Shown: positions 8,155-16,884 of the stretch, one piece after another
How positions within the stretch are numbered: position 1 is the first letter of the stretch
Layout of the letters: the number at the start of each line of letters is the position of its first letter
NCBI RefSeq assembly: GCF_004006295.1
Contig: NZ_CP026095.1
Coordinates: forward strand, 3,210,001 to 3,274,000
Reading direction: 5' to 3'
From: Peribacillus asahii
GTDB taxonomy: Bacteria > Bacillota > Bacilli > Bacillales > DSM-1321
DNA: 64,000 bases
Translations under genes and position numbers: made by a program
The notes under the pieces: model-generated
Databases searched by the model: none
Told to the model about the DNA's origin: nothing
What the model saw: only the letters and a program-made list of their open reading frames with translations

Positions 8155-9354
8155 TTACAATGCCATTGCCGGGCCGAAAAATTCGAAATGAATTTTTTCT
8201 TCTGTTACACCTAGTTCTTTTAAAGTTGAAATAACAGATTTCATGAATGGAACAGGTCCACATACATAATAATCAGCATCCGGTTTAATTGTTTCAGCTA
8301 ATACATCGCGATCTACATAGCCTTCTTTTACAAAATACGGATTATTTTTATCGATATCTGTTGGAGATGTATAAACAAAGCCAAGTTCGTAATCTGCTAG
8401 TTTAATCTCAGAAAGTTCATTTCTGAAAGCTTGAACAGATCCGTTATTCGCTGCTTGAATAAATTGAACCGAACGATTTGGTTGTTTCTCTGATACAGTT
8501 TGAACCATGCTTAATAATGGAGTAATTCCGACGCCGCCTGCAAGGAAGACAATTGGTGTATCTTTTTCTTCCAAGATGAAATCTCCAGCAGGAGCTGTAA
8601 CTTCAATTTTGTCACCAATTTGAACAGATTTGTGTAAGTAGTTGGATACTTTACCTTCATGTTCCCCGCCTTCTGCTTCTTTCTTCACTGAAATGCGGAA
8701 GTAATCGTGACCAGGTGCAACGGATAAGCTATATTGACGATTACATAAGTATTGCTCTCCTGGAATATTTACACGAATCGTAATGTATTGTCCTGGTAAG
8801 TAAGTTGGGACCTTAGTTCCATCAGTTGGTCTTAAATAGAAAGATGTAATCAGATCGCTTTCTTGTACTTTATCTGTTACTCTAAATTCTTTATAATCTT
8901 CCCAGCCATTATTTTGCTCAGAAGCTTCTTTGTACATGTCTTTTTCAATGCCAATGAATGCATCTGCAATCACACCATATGCTTCTGCCCACGCATTGAT
9001 AATTTCGTCTGTTGCCGCATCGCCTAGTACTTCTTTAATCGCTTTCAATAAATTTTCACCAACGATTGGATAGTGCTCTGGCTTAACAGCTAAGCTTCTA
9101 TGTTTATGAGCAATCTGTTTCACAACTGGAACGATTACTCCTAAGTTATCAATATATTTCGCTGCAGCTAAAACTGTATTTGCTAATGCCGTTTGTTGAC
9201 GGCCTCTTTTTTGATTTGTTTGGTTGAAAATATTTAATAATTCTGGATGAGCTTCAAAAAGGTTTTTATAGAAAGTTTTTGTAATTGTTTCCCCATGAAT
9301 TTCTAACACAGGTACTGTTGATTTCACAATATCAATTGTTTTTTGAGATAGCAT
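8155..9354 (-). CDS. hmp: Flavohemoglobin, nitric oxide dioxygenase
   Basis: A 399-residue flavohemoprotein. The N-terminal globin domain (about 1-140) contains the proximal heme region around AHKHRSLAVKPEHY. An FAD-binding reductase domain (RQYSLSVAP) and an NAD-binding domain (FLAGGVGITPLLSM, then YYVCGPVPFM) follow. It converts nitric oxide to nitrate using O2 and NAD(P)H and acts in the cytosol. The promoter carries an NsrR-like dyad just past the -10 box, and nsrR itself lies 1.9 kb away, so nitric oxide induction is well supported. Length is normal for the family. Confidence 0.96.
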   Translation of the reverse strand: MLSQKTIDIVKSTVPVLEIHGETITKTFYKNLFEAHPELLNIFNQTNQKRGRQQTALANTVLAAAKYIDNLGVIVPVVKQIAHKHRSLAVKPEHYPIVGENLLKAIKEVLGDAATDEIINAWAEAYGVIADAFIGIEKDMYKEASEQNNGWEDYKEFRVTDKVQESDLITSFYLRPTDGTKVPTYLPGQYITIRVNIPGEQYLCNRQYSLSVAPGHDYFRISVKKEAEGGEHEGKVSNYLHKSVQIGDKIEVTAPAGDFILEEKDTPIVFLAGGVGITPLLSMVQTVSEKQPNRSVQFIQAANNGSVQAFRNELSEIKLADYELGFVYTSPTDIDKNNPYFVKEGYVDRDVLAETIKPDADYYVCGPVPFMKSVISTLKELGVTEEKIHFEFFGPAMAL

Positions 9355-9380
9355 AACGTACTCCCTCTTTCTTTAAACAA

Positions 9381-9428
9381 GTATTTTTAATACACCTTTA
9401 TAATAGACCTTCATTTTCCATAAAGCAA
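9381..9428 (-). promoter_or_regulatory. hmp promoter with NsrR-type operator
   Basis: On the minus strand -35 TTGCTT (9423-9428), 17-bp spacer, -10 TATTAT (9400-9405), and then the dyad GTATTAAAAATAC (9381-9393), a good match to the Bacillus NsrR site. The dyad covers the expected start of transcription, a position that would block initiation. The T/G-rich dyads further upstream (for example TTTGTGAACATTTCG near 9450) could bind ResD or Fnr, but this is weaker. Confidence 0.75.
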
Positions 9429-9661
9429 TATTTCAAATACATCTTTTTGTGAACATTTCGTTAACGTTTGAAAAGTGTTCACAATCTTTCTTTTAACTGT
9501 ATTTCGTACATATTCAAATGTTATCGCTTCTTTATTTTTACAGTCTTTCATATTCTCGCTGTTATTCTTCAAAACGGACTGTGAAACATCGTTATGAATA
9601 CTTTTCACATCTCTTCACATAATAAGCTTTGTGATTTATTCCTTACAGTAAGGAGAACAAC

Positions 9662-10204
9662 ATGAATCTAAATGAGATAAGGAGTGCAATTATGGGAATC
9701 TTAAGCGGCAATCCAAAAGATGAACCAATGCATTATGGTGAAGTATTTGCTATATGGACGAATCTTTTTACAAACAATGGCTTAATCACTGCATATCAAA
9801 CATTTCTTCAGCATGCGGGAGATGAAGATCTAAAAAAACTTATCGAAGAAGCTATTGAGTGTATGCAAAATGAAAATCCACAGTTAGAGGAATTACTAAA
9901 AGCAAACGGCCTTGGACTTCCTCCTGCCTCACCTGATCGTCCGGTTGCCAAATTAGAAGACATACCTGTTGGAGCAAGATTTACTGATCCAGAAATTAGC
10001 ACTGCTCTTTCTATGGATATTGCAGCGGGGTTAGTTGCATGCAGTCAAGCAATTGGACAATGTATTAGAGAAGATATTGCTATGATGTATGGCCAATTCC
10101 ATGCGGCTAAGGCCCAATTGGGTGCAAAATTTTTGAGACTGAACAAGAATAAAGGGTGGTTGGTTCCACCTCCTCTTCATGTACACAGACCCGAACAAGA
10201 ATAG
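9662..10204 (+). CDS. DUF3231 family protein (single domain)
   Basis: A 180-residue helical protein of the DUF3231 family, whose members are found in Bacillaceae, often next to stress or spore genes, and whose function is unknown. Recognisable features are the N-terminal HYGEVFAIW...YQTFLQHAGD stretch and the PVGARFTDPEI motif. AAGGAGAACAAC precedes the ATG at 9662. It is transcribed away from hmp. A longer two-domain relative is carried in the integrated element at 38290-39285. No signal peptide or membrane segment is visible. Confidence 0.8.
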   Translation: MNLNEIRSAIMGILSGNPKDEPMHYGEVFAIWTNLFTNNGLITAYQTFLQHAGDEDLKKLIEEAIECMQNENPQLEELLKANGLGLPPASPDRPVAKLEDIPVGARFTDPEISTALSMDIAAGLVACSQAIGQCIREDIAMMYGQFHAAKAQLGAKFLRLNKNKGWLVPPPLHVHRPEQE

Positions 10205-10393
10205 CTCGCATTTAAATGTTAAGAGCAATCTTACTTTAAGATTGCTCCCCTTTGTTCTACATTTTCGCCCGCTTTCATTCTTCTTAGATGTCACAATATA
10301 AATGAATAGTAATCTATCTTGCTCCTCATTCAGATACTTAAATACGTATACTTGTCTCTTTTTTAGCCACCATAATAAGTGGAGGTGATGAAA

Positions 10394-10555
10394 ATGATGA
10401 AGAAAAATGATGTAGAGATAAAGGAACCAAAAGAAACAATGAAAAGTAACAGTGATAATTACCTAGGTCTTGATCCAGACGAACAAGAGATGAATGGATT
10501 ATATGGAATGGCTGAAACGGAATCTGAAGATCGCCTCCATGATGTAGAAAAATAA
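10394..10555 (+). CDS. Small acidic hydrophilic protein, 53 aa
   Basis: A short frame with a strong ribosome binding site (GGAGGTGAT, 10381-10389) begins MMKKNDVEIKEPKE and ends RLHDVEK. It is rich in Glu, Asp and Asn and lacks hydrophobic segments. It is the first of three similar-sized genes in tandem up to 11055. I do not recognise the family. Size, composition and the Bacillus setting are compatible with a small spore protein, but no sporulation promoter was convincingly identified. Confidence 0.6.
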   Translation: MMKKNDVEIKEPKETMKSNSDNYLGLDPDEQEMNGLYGMAETESEDRLHDVEK

Positions 10556-10595
10556 AAATTGCGTATCTTAATATGTATGTAGGAGGTAAATTCAT

Positions 10596-10757
10596 TTGAC
10601 AAACCAACAAAATCAAAATAACGAGAAGCAACAGAAGAAATCCGTTAGCACGCAGTCTGTTTTTGAAGAAAACAATACAGATAATGCTCTCGGTTATGGG
10701 GATACGGATCCTAATGCTAGAGTATTAAATAATATGACAAATAAAACCAATCAATAA
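10596..10757 (+). CDS. Small Asn/Gln-rich hydrophilic protein, 53 aa
   Basis: AGGAGGT precedes a TTG start at 10596 giving MTNQQNQNNEKQQKK..., 53 residues, very polar, with the internal motif SVFEENNTDNALGYGDTDP. An intrinsic terminator follows immediately at 10768-10790. Composition resembles small acid-soluble spore proteins, but no known SASP signature was found. The family is not recognised. Confidence 0.6.
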   Translation: MTNQQNQNNEKQQKKSVSTQSVFEENNTDNALGYGDTDPNARVLNNMTNKTNQ

Positions 10758-10767
10758 CGACTAACTG

Positions 10768-10790
10768 AAACGCCTTCTTTGGCGTTTTTT
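10768..10790 (+). terminator. Intrinsic terminator
   Basis: AAACGCC-TTCTTT-GGCGTTTTTT directly after the second small gene. Confidence 0.85.
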
Positions 10791-10905
10791 CCCTTTAATT
10801 CCCCTTTACCTTTACTTCATTAATGCCCTATGTAGCCTACACTTCTCATTTCTTTCGAATATTTTTTGATTTACTACAAACCCTATAATTTAAGAGGTGA
10901 TAGAA

Positions 10906-11055
10906 ATGAAAGAACAAGAAAAATCTAAAAATATTGGTCAAAAAGCTAATTCAATGAATGCGATGGATCAAGGGCTGAACTTAGTAGCACAAACAATAAA
11001 TAATGCTACAGGTATTGACAAAGGAAACGATGGGAAAGTCAGTAAAAACGATTAA
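10906..11055 (+). CDS. Small hydrophilic protein, 49 aa
   Basis: AGAGGTGATAGAA precedes the ATG at 10906. The 49-residue product starts MKEQEKSKNIGQKANSMN and ends KVSKND; it is lysine- and asparagine-rich with one weakly amphipathic central helix. A terminator hairpin follows at 11059-11085. This is the third small gene in the block between the DUF3231 gene and nsrR. No family recognised. Confidence 0.58.
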   Translation: MKEQEKSKNIGQKANSMNAMDQGLNLVAQTINNATGIDKGNDGKVSKND

Positions 11056-11058
11056 ATG

Positions 11059-11085
11059 ACACGCCTTTTTTGGCGTTTTTTTATT
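11059..11085 (+). terminator. Intrinsic terminator
   Basis: ACGCC-TTTTT-TGGCGT followed by a T-run just past the 49-aa gene; nearly the same hairpin core (CGCC...GGCG) as the one at 10768-10790. Confidence 0.8.
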
Positions 11086-11289
11086 TTCACTTACGAGTTC
11101 TCCCCCCGTCATAGATATCATTCTACTACTTACGTTCTGAAGCAGATCATTACATCATGTTTACAATTATGCTATTATAAAATTAAAAACTTTCTCAATT
11201 AAGAATATGTTTTGCCTATTCGTTACATATTTTTCTAGGAGTTTGATAACTTGTTCAACAGAACGGGTGTAGATTGTGAGGCGAAAATT

Positions 11290-11736
11290 ATGCGGTTAAC
11301 TAGCTATTCAGATTATTCCATCCGAGTATTAATCTATTTAGCGACCCAAAATAACGACAAGCTAACGAACATAAAAGAAATCTCTGAAGTGTATGATATA
11401 TCGAAAAATCATCTAATGAAAATTGTTCATAATCTTGGAAAAACGGGGTATATCGAGACGGTTCGAGGAAGAAACGGCGGTTTTAGACTAGCCAAGGCAC
11501 CTGCCGATATCAATATTGGAGAAGTAGTTCGCCGAACTGAAGAGGATTTCTATTTAGTCGAGTGCTACAAAGATCATAACAACTGTGTCATTTCTCCCGT
11601 TTGTTCTTTGAAGTTTATACTTAACACGGCCTTAGATGCCTTTCTACAAGTGCTTGATCAATATACATTAGCTGATATTGTTGAAAATAAAGCAATGCTA
11701 AAAGCATACTTCCAATCTGCTCAAAAAGAAAAATAA
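11290..11736 (+). CDS. nsrR: Nitric-oxide-sensing Rrf2-family repressor
   Basis: A 148-residue Rrf2 protein. The winged-helix domain begins MRLTSYSDYSIRVLIYLA. Three cysteines that hold the [4Fe-4S] cluster in NsrR are present at residues 92, 99 and 105 (ECYKDHNNC and PVCSL). Reaction of the cluster with NO releases DNA. The ATG at 11290 is preferred to the upstream in-frame TTG at 11251 because the protein then begins exactly like NsrR and GAGG lies 9 bases before it. Its expected target, the hmp promoter, is in this window at 9381-9428. Confidence 0.92.
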   Translation: MRLTSYSDYSIRVLIYLATQNNDKLTNIKEISEVYDISKNHLMKIVHNLGKTGYIETVRGRNGGFRLAKAPADINIGEVVRRTEEDFYLVECYKDHNNCVISPVCSLKFILNTALDAFLQVLDQYTLADIVENKAMLKAYFQSAQKEK

Positions 11737-11969
11737 CTCAGATTAAAAAGAGAGAATGACTTATAAAAGGTTTTATACTTATCAGAAATACATGATGTAA
11801 ATGGCTTAAAAAATCGATTGGGGGTCTGACACCTTTGCTTTTGAGTCATTCTCTTCTTAAAATAAAACAGAGACTCTCCATCTGCTTCTAGTTCTGTATT
11901 TAAATCTAATAATAAATCATCCATCTCTGGAATATAAAGAAGCTTTTCCTTCTCCTTGTTTCGTTTCAT
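11721..11969 (-). CDS. Small protein of unknown function, 82 aa
   Basis: AGAAGGGG sits 4-5 bases before an ATG at 11969. The first 40 residues (MKRNKEKEKLLYIPEMDDLL..., acidic and basic mix) look protein-like, while the C-terminal half is Phe/Ser/Lys-rich and encoded by sequence around GGGGTCTGACACC that looks intergenic. The true product may therefore be shorter or truncated. Its end overlaps the nsrR stop region by 16 bp. No family recognised. Confidence 0.35.
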   Translation of the reverse strand: MKRNKEKEKLLYIPEMDDLLLDLNTELEADGESLFYFKKRMTQKQRCQTPNRFFKPFTSCISDKYKTFYKSFSLFNLSYFSF

Positions 11970-12065
11970 TTTGTCCCCTTCTGCCCCTGTGCCCTTTCAA
12001 CTATTTTACTATTCTTCATAAAGGGCATGTATGACAATTTTCCAAACAAAGGCACAAGAAAAGGC

Positions 12066-12254
12066 TCATTTTTCATTTAAATTCGTTAATTCTTGACCAA
12101 GCTTTTTTAATTTTTCTCCTACCGTACATTGAGATAAACAAAATTGATGCGCAAACGTACGTCCCTTCTCCTTTCGAAAATGTTTTTGTACAAAACAGCC
12201 TTCGCAAAAAGATAGCATTTCTTCGACTTCTTCATAAATCTTCTTCCGATTCAT
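12066..12254 (-). CDS. Small zinc-finger protein, YpeQ-like
   Basis: A 62-residue protein with CEGC near the middle and CLSQC nearer the C terminus, the C2HCIx2C zinc-finger arrangement of the YpeQ group. It is located directly downstream of the ypeP-like gene (6 bp after its stop), as in B. subtilis, and is probably co-transcribed. Function is unknown; a nucleic-acid or protein-binding role is only a guess from the finger. Confidence 0.75.
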   Translation of the reverse strand: MNRKKIYEEVEEMLSFCEGCFVQKHFRKEKGRTFAHQFCLSQCTVGEKLKKLGQELTNLNEK

Positions 12255-12260
12255 TTCTGG

Positions 12261-12929
12261 TCATAACTCCTTCTTTTCTATTTGCATCTTGCCGAAAATT
12301 TCTTCTCCGTTTATAGCTTGTGATGCCAATTGGTCACTTTCTTGATTATCTTTTCTTGAAATTGGTGTGTATACAGGACGAATGTTAAGCTTTGCTAACT
12401 TTTCCTCGATGCGGTCGATCCATCGATTTAATTGCTCTTCATAGCACGGCCATTCTCCCGAGAGCTGATTTAGTACAACGAGTGAATCTCCTTTAAACAC
12501 ACAGCTTTGATGATGTACCTCTAATTCCTCAAGCTGCTTAACCGCTTCATAAAATGCTGCATACTCAGCTTCATTATTCGATTCTAATTGATGAAGCAGT
12601 GCATTTTTCCGAATTCTCCAGTTCTTCTTATTTTGTGTATAATAAAGAGCAACACCAAGCCCTGCCAGTCTTTCGTTTTTTCGGTAGCTGCCGTCAAAAA
12701 AGACTGTAATATTTTGAGGTTCATCTTCAACCTCAGTCAACAGCTTAACAAGTTCTTTTTTCGTCCATACCGTTCCTACTTCATCTTCAAATTCTACCGC
12801 TTTTACCCGCCCTGTTTTTTCTAAATCTTCTACAATAGCTAGCGCAGACTCAGCCTCAAGCCATTCCGAAAGAAAAGAAGCTGTTCCTTTTTTATTTAAA
12901 AAATATGTCCAACGAATCAATACTTTCAA
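12261..12929 (-). CDS. ypeP: RNase H-like domain protein, YpeP-like
   Basis: A 222-residue protein. An N-terminal segment (about 1-70) precedes a reverse transcriptase-like RNase H fold: VFFDGSYRKNERLAGLG, then SNNEAEYAAFYEAV, GDSLVVLNQL and DNQESDQLAS, giving the acidic D-E-D-D set. It therefore may retain nuclease activity. Neighbouring YpeQ-like zinc-finger gene is coupled downstream, and a second RNase H-like gene (ypdQ) is divergent upstream, as in B. subtilis. The cellular substrate is not known. Confidence 0.82.
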   Translation of the reverse strand: MKVLIRWTYFLNKKGTASFLSEWLEAESALAIVEDLEKTGRVKAVEFEDEVGTVWTKKELVKLLTEVEDEPQNITVFFDGSYRKNERLAGLGVALYYTQNKKNWRIRKNALLHQLESNNEAEYAAFYEAVKQLEELEVHHQSCVFKGDSLVVLNQLSGEWPCYEEQLNRWIDRIEEKLAKLNIRPVYTPISRKDNQESDQLASQAINGEEIFGKMQIEKKEL

Positions 12930-13154
12930 TCAACTCAACTCCTTAACTAAACAATTTCTATACCTATTTCAACATTTTACAGCTATAATTTATATATTAG
13001 GATGGAGCTTGTTATCTAGTATCATTCGTTTTACATGCCTTTATCCCATCTTAAAAAATCTATTTGAATTGAGCATGTCTAGCTAAACATCTTCCTGACT
13101 TTCAACAGAGAATAATCATAGCATATTCAAGTCCAAAGTTCGAGGTGAAGTAAA

Positions 13155-13568
13155 ATGATTGAAGTATATATTGATGGCGCTAGTGCTGGGAACCCTGGCC
13201 CAAGCGGTGCAGGCATTTTTATTAATAATAATGGTCATGTAGAACGCTATTCGATTCCACTTGGCTTACTGGAAAATCATGAAGCAGAATACTATGCATT
13301 GATTAAAGCATTAGAAATTTGTGTGAAAAATCATTATCAAATTGTCTCTTTTCGCACGGATTCACAAGCAATTAACCAAGCAATGGAAAAAGAATTCGCC
13401 AAAAATAAACGCTATGCACCATTGCTTGCTCAAGCGTTAACTTTAGCAAAACAATTAGACCTCTTTTTTATAAAATGGATTCCAAGCATTGAAAATAAGT
13501 CCGCCGATCAATTAGCTAGACGAGCTATTCACTTAAACAAGGAGCGGCCAGATGAGAAAGACAGCTGA
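13155..13568 (+). CDS. ypdQ: RNase HI-type protein, YpdQ-like
   Basis: A 137-residue stand-alone RNase H fold: IDGASAGNPGPSG, HEAEYYALIKAL, FRTDSQAINQA and ENKSADQLARRA supply the four acidic metal ligands. GAGGTG precedes the ATG. The B. subtilis relative was reported to be a poor RNase H in spite of the fold, so activity should not be assumed. The stop overlaps the start of the EamA transporter by 17 bp, which implies co-transcription. Confidence 0.82.
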   Translation: MIEVYIDGASAGNPGPSGAGIFINNNGHVERYSIPLGLLENHEAEYYALIKALEICVKNHYQIVSFRTDSQAINQAMEKEFAKNKRYAPLLAQALTLAKQLDLFFIKWIPSIENKSADQLARRAIHLNKERPDEKDS

Positions 13569-14457
13569 TTTTACGTTATTATTCGTCGCCTTTATTTGGG
13601 GGGCGACCTTTGTTATGGTTCAAAATGCAACTTCTTTTCTTGAACCACATAGCTTTAATGGGATTCGATTTTTGATCGCCTTTATAAGTCTACTTATTAT
13701 TTATGTTCTTTTCATCCGAAAAGAACAAGGTGTTTGGTCAAGAAATTTATTAATTGCCGGATTTAAAATTGGCATTTGGCTTTTTTTAGGATATTCATTT
13801 CAAACGGTAGGTTTACTGCATACCACTCCAGCCAAAGCCGGCTTTATTACCGGCTTAAGCGTCGTGCTTGTTCCACTGTTCTCCGTATTGCTTTTAAAAA
13901 TGAAATTATCGCAAAATGCAATCATTGGGGTTATTGCAGCCACAATTGGACTTTATTTAATGACAGTGGTCGATACAGCCTCATTCAGTCTTGGTGATCT
14001 GCTCATCTTATTATGTGCGGTTAGTTTTGCAATGCAAATCATTATGACAGCTAAAGTCGCTGGCGATTATGCAGCTTTACCATTAACATTAGTGCAGCTG
14101 TTTACCGTATCGATTCTATCCTTTATATCAGCACCGATTTTTGGTGAAGATATTTCAGTCTTAGTCAATCCAACCATCATGTTGCAAACAGAAGTTTGGA
14201 GCGCCTTGTTTGTAACCGCTATTTTTGCTACAGCATTGGCATTTTTGGCGCAAACGCATTTCCAAGCCTACACATCTCCAACACGAGTTGCGTTAATTTT
14301 TGCGACTGAGCCGGTATTTGCCGCTCTCACATCCTATCTATGGATTGATGAAAAATTAACAGTCGCTTCAATCGCTGGCTGTATATGTATTTTGTTTGGG
14401 ATGGTTATTGCCGAACTGCCTGCTAAAAAAAGAAAAATAAAACCGGACTTCCATTGA
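13552..14457 (+). CDS. DMT-superfamily transporter (EamA)
   Basis: A 301-residue membrane protein with ten predicted hydrophobic segments arranged as two EamA repeats; FIWGATFVMVQ at the start of repeat 1 and FATEPVFAALTSYLWIDEKLT near the end of repeat 2 are typical. AAGGAGCGGCCAG precedes the ATG, which lies inside the end of ypdQ. Members export or import metabolites such as amino acids or drugs; the substrate is not predictable here. The gene ends in a bidirectional terminator. Confidence 0.85.
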   Translation: MRKTADFTLLFVAFIWGATFVMVQNATSFLEPHSFNGIRFLIAFISLLIIYVLFIRKEQGVWSRNLLIAGFKIGIWLFLGYSFQTVGLLHTTPAKAGFITGLSVVLVPLFSVLLLKMKLSQNAIIGVIAATIGLYLMTVVDTASFSLGDLLILLCAVSFAMQIIMTAKVAGDYAALPLTLVQLFTVSILSFISAPIFGEDISVLVNPTIMLQTEVWSALFVTAIFATALAFLAQTHFQAYTSPTRVALIFATEPVFAALTSYLWIDEKLTVASIAGCICILFGMVIAELPAKKRKIKPDFH

Positions 14458-14474
14458 GGGAGTCCGATTTTATT
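14437..14474. terminator. Bidirectional terminator
   Basis: AAAACCGGACTtCC and GGgAGTCCGATTTT pair around ATTGA between the convergent EamA and DUF6123-like genes; T-runs exist on both strands. Confidence 0.7.
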
Positions 14475-14772
14475 GAAATAAGCCTTGTTCACGAGCAAAC
14501 TTTTCTGCTTCTCGTTTTGTAGAAATATGATTTTTTGTTAAAGTTTCAAGCAAAGATACATAAAAGCTGCCGTCGAACTTTTTTTGCACCTTTAATGTTA
14601 GTTCAATCGCAATATTAACTAAAGAATCACTAGCTTTCGTATACTGTTTTCCAAAATAAATAAAACCAATCATGTCTTCACCAAAAGAAAAACCTTTTCC
14701 TTCTAAATATGTAATATACTCTTCAGTCGACCAAGCCAATCTTCCACCTTCTCCGTACACTTTTTCCTTCAT
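14470..14772 (-). CDS. Small conserved protein, DUF6123-like
   Basis: A 100-residue soluble protein ending in the EAEKFAREQGL helix, with the core FIYFGKQYTKASD and FDGSFYVSLLETL. I believe these belong to a small Bacillaceae family of unknown function (DUF6123), but this was matched from memory. No membrane or metal motif. It is convergent with the EamA gene and shares its terminator. Confidence 0.6.
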   Translation of the reverse strand: MKEKVYGEGGRLAWSTEEYITYLEGKGFSFGEDMIGFIYFGKQYTKASDSLVNIAIELTLKVQKKFDGSFYVSLLETLTKNHISTKREAEKFAREQGLFQ

Positions 14773-14834
14773 CTTACCGCAAAATTTGACTTTTTCCTAT
14801 CGTTTATCTAATAAAAATTAATACTAAACATGAG

Positions 14835-14884
14835 AAATACCACTTTGTTCAGAGTAAACTTTACTTCTGAACAAAATGGTATTT
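14835..14884. repeat. 50-bp imperfect palindrome
   Basis: AAATACCA-CTTTGTTCAGA and TCTGAACAAA-TGGTATTT form a long stem around a TAAA/TTTA core, between the kimA stop and the DUF6123-like start. No T-run directly follows either arm, so it is not a standard terminator; it could still end kimA transcription or be a small mobile remnant. Confidence 0.55.
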
Positions 14885-14990
14885 AAAGCTCTAGTAGACT
14901 TGCTACAATGAAAAAGATTTTTTATCACTTTACTCATTCAATACGTTCGCTCTATTCAAAGTAACAGCTATTGTATCGCTCGAATATATT

Positions 14991-16814
14991 TTACTTTTTC
15001 AAATGATAAGGTACAGTCGTGATAATGACATTTCTTCGATAAAGCAAGGAAGTACGAATCAGTAAACTTGATTGGTTATGAAGAATATTGTGCCAGCCTT
15101 TCCTTGGTATAAATTGTGGTATAACGACTGTAACCCGATAGTTTGCTTCACTCGCTTTATGTTCAATGGTATCAATGAATTTAGTTAATGGACCTATGAT
15201 GCTTCTGTAATGTGAGTGTAAAGTTACAAGTCTCACATCAGGTTGCCATTTCTTCCAATTATCCTCAAACTTCTTTTCATCTTCTCGTTCAAAAGAAACG
15301 TAAACAGCTATAATCTGTTCTGCTGAAAGGGATTTTGCATAGTTTAATGAATTCTCCACCACATGAGTAATGCCAGCGACAGGTACAATGATTACATTCC
15401 CTTCGATTGGTACAGCAGGTTCACAAGACGTAACCCTTAGCTGCTCACCTACTGCATCATAATGCTTTCTAATTCGATGAAAAACGAGAATGATGATAGG
15501 TAAAAAAACTAAAACCGGCCAAACCTGAGTAAATTTAGTTAAAAAGAATATGATGGTAACAATCAAACTAATAACAGCACCAATGGAGTTAATGATTAAC
15601 TTAAAAACCCATCCTTTTGGCTTTTCACGAATCCATTTAACCATCATTCCGGTCTGAGACAACGTAAATGGAATAAATACTCCTACTGCATAAAGCGGAA
15701 TAAGATTTTCTGTATGCCCTTCAAAAGCGATTATTAAGACGATGGAAGCAAGTCCTAATATGATAATTCCATTCGAATATCCTAATCGATCGCCTCTAAT
15801 TGTAAACATCCTTGGTATAAACTTATCCTTTGCGAGATTGACAGCCAGCAAAGGAAAAGCAGAATAGCCTGTATTGGCAGCAAGGATTAATATTAAAGCT
15901 GTTGCTCCTTGAATAAAGAAATACATGAAATTTCGTCCAAATATCTCTTCAGCAATTTGCGAGACAACTGTTACCTCTACACTCGGAACAATGCTTAAAT
16001 AATAGGCTAGAAATACAATGCCTGTAAATAACACAGCAAGTAAGGAACCCATTAAAATTAACGTTTTGGCAGCGTTATTAGGAGCTGGCTCTTTAAAGTT
16101 TGGAATCGCATTAGAAATGGCTTCAACTCCTGTCAACGCAGAACCACCTGATGCAAATGCTCTAAGAAGGATAAATAAACTGATTCCTGCTACCGGTGTG
16201 CCCATTGGAGTACGTAAGTCAGAAGACACTTCCCCCATCAAGATTTTGTATATCCCTACACCAATCAGAATGAATAACGCTAAAACGAATAAATACACCG
16301 GATAAGCTAATATGGAAGCTGACTCTGTTACCCCTCTTAAGTTCAGGATAGTAAGAAATAGTACAAAAAGGATGGCTATCACCACATTATGTGTATGCAA
16401 ACTAGGAAAAGCAGATGTAATAGCATCCGTCCCAGCAGACACACTTACAGCCACAGTTAAAATATAATCAACTAATAAGGAACCTCCAGCTATCAATCCT
16501 GCATTCACACCTAAATTATTCTTTGAAACAACATACGCTCCCCCTCCATGAGGATACGCAAAGATAATTTGTCGATAAGACAAAATTAAAGCCGTTAACA
16601 GAAGCAATACTCCTACAGCGATAGGAATGGAATACCAAAATGCAGTGACACCCACTGTAATTAGCACAAGCAATATTTGTTCGGGACCATATGCAACAGA
16701 AGACAAAGCATCAGAAGATAATATAGCCAAAGCTTTTGTTTTGTTAAGCTTTTGTTCCCCGGCTGCCGTTGATTTTAAAGGCCGCCCAATTAAAAATCTT
16801 TTTATAGAGGCCAT
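14991..16814 (-). CDS. kimA: High-affinity potassium importer KimA
   Basis: A 607-residue protein of the APC superfamily, the same length as B. subtilis KimA (YdaO). It begins ASIKRFLIGRPLKS, has about 12 membrane segments from residue 30 to 450 (LSSDALSSVAYGPEQI, YPHGGGAYVVS) and a C-terminal cytosolic USP-like domain of about 150 residues that in KimA binds c-di-AMP. It imports K+ driven by protons. The leader is a ydaO-type c-di-AMP riboswitch, so both transcription and activity should drop when c-di-AMP is high. The start at 16814 rather than the adjacent GTG at 16817 is by family length. Confidence 0.93.
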   Translation of the reverse strand: MASIKRFLIGRPLKSTAAGEQKLNKTKALAILSSDALSSVAYGPEQILLVLITVGVTAFWYSIPIAVGVLLLLTALILSYRQIIFAYPHGGGAYVVSKNNLGVNAGLIAGGSLLVDYILTVAVSVSAGTDAITSAFPSLHTHNVVIAILFVLFLTILNLRGVTESASILAYPVYLFVLALFILIGVGIYKILMGEVSSDLRTPMGTPVAGISLFILLRAFASGGSALTGVEAISNAIPNFKEPAPNNAAKTLILMGSLLAVLFTGIVFLAYYLSIVPSVEVTVVSQIAEEIFGRNFMYFFIQGATALILILAANTGYSAFPLLAVNLAKDKFIPRMFTIRGDRLGYSNGIIILGLASIVLIIAFEGHTENLIPLYAVGVFIPFTLSQTGMMVKWIREKPKGWVFKLIINSIGAVISLIVTIIFFLTKFTQVWPVLVFLPIIILVFHRIRKHYDAVGEQLRVTSCEPAVPIEGNVIIVPVAGITHVVENSLNYAKSLSAEQIIAVYVSFEREDEKKFEDNWKKWQPDVRLVTLHSHYRSIIGPLTKFIDTIEHKASEANYRVTVVIPQFIPRKGWHNILHNQSSLLIRTSLLYRRNVIITTVPYHLKK

Positions 16815-16884
16815 CACTAAGAATCACCACCGAACATAAATGTAGTTGTATATTACCTAGTTAAATGAAAAAATCTTTTACAAA

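Noticed and set aside
9411..9608. Minus-strand 65-codon frame upstream of hmp
   Set aside because: It covers the hmp promoter and NsrR box, begins with GTG without a good ribosome binding site, and shows no family feature.
10338..10631. Minus-strand 97-codon frame opposite the small genes
   Set aside because: Antisense to two better supported small genes and without ribosome binding site.
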